Assembly (NCBI GenBank): GCA_038380435.1
Contig: JAWZYU010000001.1
Span: forward strand, 12,380,001 to 12,444,000
Reading direction: 5' to 3'
DNA from: Ryuthela nishihirai
Taxonomy: Eukaryota; Arthropoda; Arachnida; Araneae; Heptathelidae
DNA length: 64,000 nucleotides
Both the position numbers and the translations under genes were made by a program. Shown here one piece after another: positions 56,606 through 64,000 of this stretch. Each line of letters opens with the position of its first letter. Within the stretch, counting starts at the first letter, position 1. The notes under the pieces are model-generated. The model saw only the letters and a list, made by a program, of their open reading frames with translations, was not told the DNA's origin and did no database searches.

Positions 56606-57787
56606 AAACAGAATTCTCTCTGATTCAGTGAAAACATGTCCTGGTGTCTTAACACGTCAGAGAACTCTCGTGCATTGCTTTTCCTTCATCTGTGGAAGTT
56701 GCATTATGAGTTCTGTCTCCAAATATCCTCGAGGTGCATGAAGAACTACATTAATCGAAAGGTCAGGGTCAAAGAAGAGACTGGAGAGCAAAATGACCTT
56801 CACTCGTACGATTAATAGGAAAACTGCAAGTTCTAGTACTTACTCCAAGAGATTATGTGATATCATATGTAGTTAGCCTCCACACAATCGCTGCAACAGA
56901 TTCAACTCGAATGTTTGCCCGATTTGCACTCAAAGTATCGGTTGCATCCCCTCTGGATGGTAAATGAAATGTTCACAGAGAAAATGACATCTCAATATTC
57001 AGAGACCGTCAGGCCGAAGCGTATTTTTTTCTTCTTCGATTGAAAAAAATGTGCCCAAAATTTTCGCTCTTTACTCAAAAGGTTTCATTTGAAGTTAGGT
57101 CCATGTCCTCTGCTAACATTCTCTTCAATATTAGAAAAAGATTTTAAAAAATATTTTTTTTATTCTTTCCTTTTTTCTGAAACTTTTCTTTCTGTTCCCA
57201 AAATTGTTTTTTCTTTATCTAAAACCAAAATAATCTGTCTTATCAATATTTCAATTCACTTTTACTCAAACAAATAGAGTTCAGCTTAAATTTTTCTATT
57301 TCTTATTAGTCTTTCAACCATTTATTCGTTTTTTCGTCATATTATTTTCATTGCAAAATTTATTTTTTGTTAAGTAGGCTGAGAAAATATCTCGACAATT
57401 TTAATAAAATTGTTTTAGAAATCTTTTCCTTCTTTTCATCAGCTTCTTCGACTTATTTGTTTCAGATTTTCGTTATCCAATATTCTATTGGTTCATTTTT
57501 TTATTGTTACTTCTGAATGTTTTTTTTTAAGCTTGTTTTTTGCAAAACATTCGGGAAACACGTAAACGACATCAGTGCAAAATGGCATTGTATTTCTTCT
57601 GTTTTAGAGAAATAATAAAATGTGAAGAAATAAAAATGCAGATAGGGAAAGGCTGACAACCTAAAAGGAAAAGGAAATTCTTTCGTAATTTTTTCTTTTT
57701 TTTTTTTGTTTTTTTTTTTTGTCCCACTCCTGAATATGGTCATGAAATGTTATTTCTTTATTCATGGCAACTTTTTTAAGGCAGTTA
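56606..57787. other. Unassigned; T-rich from 57130
   Basis: No exon or repeat recognised. A long poly-T region lies at 57689-57722. Confidence 0.5.
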
Positions 57788-58548
57788 CAGTCGCTAAAAA
57801 AAATATCCGAACAGACACGAAGGTTGCCAGATCACTAATTTTAAAAAAAACGTTGCCTGATAGTTTTTCTGAATTCTCTAATCAACCACAGTGTTCGGAT
57901 ATTTTTTAATATATATAATGCGTATGAATATATAATGCAATGAATACGGAGCGTGTGCAGTTACCGTTCACAGCAAACTGGAGCGGTTGCGGTTAATGTT
58001 CACAGCACATTGCATCGTGTGAGCTCACAAAGACCTGAATCGTGTGGGCTCACTCACGGAAATATTGAGCGTGTGCAGTTACCGTTCACAGCAAACTGGA
58101 GCGGTTGCGGTTAATGTTCACAGCAAACTGGAGCGGTTGCGGTTAACGTTCACAGCAAACTGGAGCGGTTGCGGTAAATATTCACAACACATTGGATCGT
58201 GTGAGCTCACAAAGACCTGGATCGTGTGGGCTCACTCACGGAAATATTGAGCGTGTGCAGTTACCGTTCACAGCAAACTGGAGCGTGTGCAGTAACTGCA
58301 CTGGAGTGCAAACTGGAGTGTGTTCACAGCAAACTGGAGCGTGTGCAGTAACTGCACACGCTCCAGTTTGCTGTGAACGGTAACTGGAGCGTGTACAGTT
58401 GATGTACACGCTCCAGATATTTTTCCTGAATTCTGTAATCACGTGACACGAAGATTTCCAGATCACTAATTTCAAAAAAATCGTTGGCAGATATTTTTTC
58501 TGAATTCTGTAATCAACCACAGTGTTCGGATATTTTTTTGAGCGACTG
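57788..58548. mobile_element. Fold-back DNA element (copy 2), uninterrupted
   Basis: Termini cagtcgct and agcgactg, flanked by TA (57786-57787 and 58549-58550). 761 bp. It contains the same internal repeats as copy 1 (gcgtgtgcagttaccgttc, several units) and the right-end nested hairpins (58330-58412). The position of the mariner insertion of copy 1 corresponds to tttttaatatatataatgcg at about 57904-57923 here, with no insertion. Confidence 0.92.
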
Positions 58549-59329
58549 TACCTATTAAGATTGCTTTTTTTCCATGACCTATGCAACCTACATTTCATTT
58601 GCTTTGATAACGAAAAGCACCAATTGTCCTGATTATGTTAACAACTTCGGATTCACTTCGCAATACTTTATTCGTTTTCACCACTCAGTCAGGGCATAAC
58701 AGGAAATCTAGCTTGAAGCAATTGCAGTTGTCATAGCAATAAGATACTTCTCTTTAAATCGAAACCATTTAATAATCTCTTCTGATTACTCTATCTATTA
58801 TTATAAGTTACGGCACTTAATAAACTTTAACTATTGCAGACTACGAGAGCACCTACGTTATTTATTTTTTGCATTCTTTACTCAACCATTATGTACATCA
58901 TTTTTCTGTCTCCTTAGAGCAAAGATATTTTTTTTCCAGTCCCACACATCACCCTCGACTTCGTGATCGGTAAGGGTGAATTCAATGAGTCCACCTCTTC
59001 CAGAGAAATAAACTAAACTTTTTATCATCAAGTGTATAATTTAAACAAAAGTCTTTCGGAAAAATGAAATATGGTGGAAAGTATTCATTATAGTCGTGTG
59101 AGGTGATGATGATCTCAAAGATTGTGATTAATTTGGAAATGTAAAAGATACAGTCAATATACATTCTGTCAAGTGAAAAGCAAATTCACAAGTGATGTAG
59201 ATAAGCCGACTAATCAGAACCGCCTTAGGATCCTAAATTATAAACTGATTTACACTCATCGGAGATCAGTTGTCTATACAATTGAACTCCGAAGATAACT
59301 ATCCGAGTAGTTAATATAGTTACTTAGAG
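58549..59329. other. Unassigned AT-rich stretch
   Basis: No coding or repeat signature supported. A weak minus-strand open frame at 58982-59164 is AT-rich and not called. Confidence 0.5.
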
Positions 59330-62300
59330 CATTGGTTCTCAACGTGGGGTACGAGGTAAAATTTTTGGGGGTACGCCATGAGAGTTCCAAAGTCGCTTGA
59401 TATATGCTATATATATATATGTTTTATTTTATTCCCATTATTATACTATAACTATAGTTTTATCTATCTATACAAGGGGTATGCCAGTTACATACACATT
59501 TCCAGGGGGTACGTGAAGCATAAAAGGTTGAGAACCACTGATATATATGTTTTATTTTATTCCCATTATTATACTATAACTATAGTTTTATCTATCTATA
59601 CAAGGGGTATGCCAGTTACATACACATTTCCAGGGGGTACGTGAAGCATAAAAGGTTGAGAACCACTGATATATATGTTTCATTTTATTCCCATTGTTAT
59701 ACTATAACTATAGTTTTATCTATCTATACAAGGGTTACGCCAGTTACATACACATTTCCAAGGGGTAGGTGAAGCATAAAAGGTTGAGAACCAGTGATAT
59801 ATATGTTTTATTTTATTCCCATTTTTATGCTATAACTATAGTTTTTGTCTATCTATACAAGGGTTAGGCCAGTTACGTACACATTTCCAAGGGGTAGGTG
59901 AAGCATAAAAGGTTGAGAACCAGTGATATATATGTTTTATTTTATTCCCATTGTTATATTATAATTATAGTTTTTGTCTATCTATACAAGGGGTACGCCA
60001 GTTACATACACATTTCCAGGGGGTAAGTGAAGCATAAAAGGTTGAGAACCAGTGATATATATGTTTTATTTTATTCCCATTTTTATACTATAACTATAGT
60101 TTTTGTCTATCTATACAAGGGTTAGGCCAGTTACGTACACATTTCCAAGGGGTAGGTGAAGCATAAAAGGTTGAGAACCAGTGATATATATGTTTTATTT
60201 TATTCCCATTGTTATACTATAACTATAGTTTTTGTCTATCTATACAAGGGTTACGCCAGTTACATACACATTTCCAAGGGGTAGGTGAAGCATAAAAGGT
60301 TGAGAACCAGTGATATATATGTTTTATTTTATTCCCATTGTTATACTATAACTATAGTTTTTGTCTATCTATACAAGGGTTACGCCAGTTACACATTTCC
60401 AAGGGGTACGTGAAGCATAAAAGGTTGAGAACTACTGATATATATGTTTTATTTTATTCCCATTGTTATACTATAACAATAGTTTTATCTATCTATACAA
60501 TGGGTACGCCAGTTACATACACATTTCCAGGGGGTACGTGAAGCGTAAAAGGTTGAGAACCAGTGATATATATGTTTTATTTTATTCCCATTGTTATACT
60601 ATAACTATAGTTTTTGTCTATCTATACAAGGGTTACGCCAGTTACATACACATTTCCAGGGGGTACGTGAAGCATAAAAGGTTGAGAACCACTGATATAT
60701 ATGTTTTATTTTATTCCCATTGTTATACTATAACTATAGTTTTTATCTATCTATACAAGGGTTACGCCAGTTACATACACATTTACAGGGGGTACGTGAA
60801 GCATAAAAGGTTGAGAACCACTGATATATATGTTTTATTTTATTCCCATTGTTATACTATAACTATAGTTTTTATCTATCTATACAAGGGTTACGCCAGT
60901 TACATACACATTTCCAGAGGGTACGTGAAGCATAAAAGGTTGAGAACCACTGATATATATGTTTTATTTTATTCCCATTGTTATACTATAACTATAGTTT
61001 TTATCTATCTATACAAGGGTTACGCCAGTTAATACACAGTTCCAGGGGGTACGTGAAGCATAAAAGGTTGAGAACCACTGATTTTTTTTTTTTTTTTTTA
61101 TTCCCATTGTTATACTATAACTATAGTTTTTATCTATCTATACAAGGGTTACGCCAGTTACATACACATTTACAGGGGGTACGTGAAGCATAAAAGTTTG
61201 GGAACCACTGATATATATGTTTTATTTTATTCCCATTGTTATACTATAACTATAGTTTTTATCTACCTATACAAGAGGTACGCCAGTTACATACACATTT
61301 CCAGGGGGTACGTGAAGCATAAAAGGTTGAGAACCACTGATATATATGTTTTATTTTATTCCCATTGTTATACTATAACTATAGTTTTATCTATCTATAC
61401 AAGAGGTACGGCAGTTACATACACATTTCCAAGGGGTAGGTGAAGCATAAAAGGTTGAGAACCAGTGATATATATGTTTTATTTTATTCCCATTGTTATA
61501 TTATAACTATAGTTTTTATCTATCTATACAAGGGTTACGTCAGTTACATACACATTTCCAGGGGGTACGTGAAGCATAAAAGGTTGAGAACCACTGATAT
61601 ATATGTTTTATTTTATTCCCATTGTTATACTATAACTATAGTTTTTATCTATCTATACAAGGGTTACGCCAGTTACATACACATTTCCAGGGGGTAGGTG
61701 AAGCATAAAAGGTTGAGAACCACTGATATATATGTTTTATTTTATTCCCATTGTTATACTATAACTATAGTTTTTATCCATCTACACAAGGGTTACGCCA
61801 GTTACATACACATTTCCAGGGGGTACGTGAAGCATAAAAGGTTGAGAACCACTGATATATATATTTTATTCCCATTTTTATACTATAACTATAGTTTTTG
61901 TCTATCTATACAAGGGTTACGCCAGTTACATACACATTTCCAGGGGGTACGTGAAGCATAAAAGGTTGAGAACCACTGATATATATGTTTTATTTTATTC
62001 CCATTGTTATACTATAACTATAGTTTTTATCCATCTATACAAGGGTTACGCCAGTTACATACACATTTCCAGGGGGTACGTGAAACATAAAAGGTTGAGA
62101 ACCACTGATATATATGTTTTATTTTATTCCCATTGTTATACTATAACTATAGTTTTTATCTACCTATACAAGAGGTACGCCAGTTACATACACATTTCCA
62201 GGGGGTACGTGAAGCATAAAAGGTTGAGAACCACTGATATATATGTTTTATTTTATTCCCATTGTTATACTATAACTATAGTTTTATCTATCTATACAAG

Positions 62301-64000
62301 AGGTACGGCAGTTACATACACATTTCCAAGGGGTAGGTGAAGCATAAAAGGTTGAGAACCAGTGATATATATGTTTTATTTTATTCCCATTGTTATATTA
62401 TAACTATAGTTTTTATCTATCTATACAAGGGGTACGCCAGTTACATACACATTTCCAGGGGGTACATGAAGCATAAAAGGTTGAGAACCAGTGATATATG
62501 TGTTTTATTTTATTCCCATTGTTATACTATAACTATAGTTTTTATCTACCTATACAAGAGGTACGCCAGTTACATACACATTTCCAGGGGGTACGTGAAG
62601 CATAAAAGGTTGAGAACCAGTGATATATATGTTTTATTTTATTCCCATTGTTATACTATAACTATAGCTTTTATCTACCTACACAAGAGGTACGCCAGTT
62701 ACATACACATTTCCAGGGGGTACGTGAAGCATAAAATGTTGAGAACCAGTGATATATATGTTTTATTTTATTCCCATTGTTATACTATAACTATAGTTTT
62801 TATCTACCTATACAAGAGGTACGCCAGTTACATACACATTTCCAGGGGGTACGTGAAGCATAAAAGGTTGAGAACCAGTGATATATATGTTTTATTTTAT
62901 TCCCATTGTTATACTATAACTATAGCTTTTATCTACCTATACAAGAGGTACGCCAGTTACATACACATTTCCAGGGGGTACGTGAAGCATAAAAGGTTGA
63001 GAACCACTGATATATATATTTTATTCCCATTTTTATACTATAACTATAGTTTTTGTCTATCTATACAAGGGTTACGCCAGTTACATACACATATCCAGGG
63101 GGTACGTGAAGCATAAAAGGTTGAGAACCACTGATATATATGTTTTATTTTATTCCCATTGTTATACTATAACTATAGTTTTTATCCATCTATACAAGGG
63201 TTACGCCAGTTACATACACATTTCCAGGGGGTACGTGAAACATAAAAGGTTGAGAACCACTGATATATATGTTTTATTTTATTCCCATTGTTATACTATA
63301 ACTATAGTTTTTATCTACCTATACAAGAGGTACGCCAGTTACATACACATTTCCAGGGAGTACGTGAAGCATAAAAGGTTGAGAACCACTGATATATATG
63401 TTTCATTTTATTCCCATTGTTATACTATAACTATAGTTTTTATCTACCTATACAAGAGGTACGCCAGTTACATACACATTTCCAGGGGGTACGTGAAGCA
63501 TAAAAAGTTGAGAACCACTGATATATATGTTTTATTTTATTCCCATTGTTATACTATAACTATAGTTTTTATCTACCTATACAAGAGGTACGCCAGTTAC
63601 ATACACATTTCCAGGGGGTACGTGAAGCATAAAAGTTTGAGAACCACTGATATATATGTTTTATTTTATTCCCATTGTTATACTATAACTATAGTTTTTG
63701 TGTATCTAAACAAGGGGTACGCCAGTTACATACACATTTCCAGGGGGTACATGAAGCATAAAAGGTTGAGAACCAGTGATATATATGTTTTATTTTATTC
63801 CCATTGTTATACTATAACTATAGTTTTTATCTACCTATACAAGAGGTACGCCAGTTACACACACATTTCCAGGGGGTACATGAAGCATAAAAGGTTGAGA
63901 ACCAGTGATATATATGTTTTATTTTATTCCCATTGTTATACTATAACTATAGTTTTTATCTACCTATACAAGAGGTACGCCAGTTACACACACATTTCCA
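59330..64000. repeat. 129 bp satellite derived from an hAT-type element, ~36 units, runs off the window
   Basis: The array starts after cattggttctcaacgtgg (59330), an hAT-type left terminus. Then 129 bp units repeat to the window end, each with gttttattttattccc, ctataactatag, tacgccagttacatacac, and the block aaaaggttgagaaccactg, the complement of the hAT terminus cagtggttctcaac. Because 129 is a multiple of 3, units read as long meaningless open frames (for example 62337-63116). Variants (aagaggtacg / aagggttacg; accactg / accagtg) show block-wise duplication. The right end lies beyond the window. Confidence 0.96.

Noticed and set aside
59378..63116. Long open reading frames up to 259 codons with repeated YVLFYSHCYTITI-type peptides
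   Set aside because: They are produced by the 129 bp satellite, whose period is a multiple of 3. No start context, codon bias or domain supports translation.

Overview
The window looks like a piece of an arthropod nuclear genome, most likely a chelicerate such as a spider. It is AT-rich, intron/intergenic in texture, and dominated by transposable elements. I see no bacterial-type operons, no intact protein-coding gene and no intact tRNA or rRNA gene. The arthropod call rests on the mix of non-LTR retrotransposons (RTE-like, jockey-like, R1-like), Tc1/mariner-type transposases, hAT-type MITEs and two abundant tRNA-derived SINE families. The chelicerate guess is an inference and should be tested by a search. 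The only credible host coding sequence is one short terminal exon at about 43630-43853.

Layout. 1-2.7 kb: G-rich degenerate minisatellite, a duplicated CRE/ETS/E-box cluster and a perfect hairpin. 2.75-5.2 kb: broken jockey-like LINE (minus) with a 4 x 45 bp internal expansion. 6-9.3 kb: diverged SINE-A copies, a 65 bp tandem array and an inverted pair of tRNA-like units, one of them split by a SINE. 10.7-18.6 kb: a nest of one RTE-like LINE family. An old copy (10698-11266 plus 15032-15336) was split by a nearly full-length copy (11267-15031), and a second long copy lies tail-to-tail on the minus strand (15342-18560). 19.8-27.4 kb: LINE scraps, a jockey-like LINE remnant with a gag-like ORF1, a 5'-inverted LINE insertion and SINEs. 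27.6-28.95 kb: degenerate tandem repeat, long hairpin, possible hAT MITE. 29.1-36.3 kb: a nested stack. An R1-like LINE is split by a SINE and by a fold-back DNA element; that fold-back element is split by a 1.5 kb Tc1/mariner-superfamily element; next comes a SINE-B and an inverted-repeat element split by a 1.46 kb Tc1-like element. 37-43.2 kb: SINEs and a Tc1-like remnant fused to the 5' part of an RTE-like LINE. 43.6-44.6 kb: host exon plus probable 3' UTR. 47.7-55.3 kb: SINE-B and SINE-A copies, a degenerate ~120 bp repeat and an hAT MITE. 55.4-56.6 kb: homogeneous 174 bp satellite. 57.8-58.5 kb: second fold-back element without the mariner insertion. 59.3 kb to the end: a 129 bp satellite of about 36 units that carries an hAT-type terminal sequence in each unit.

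Relations. The non-autonomous SINEs probably depended on LINE machinery, and the short-TIR elements on Tc1/mariner or hAT transposases. Several insertions are flanked by readable target-site duplications, so their relative ages can be ordered directly from the sequence. All transposon coding regions seen here carry frameshifts or stops, so this locus is an archive rather than an active source.
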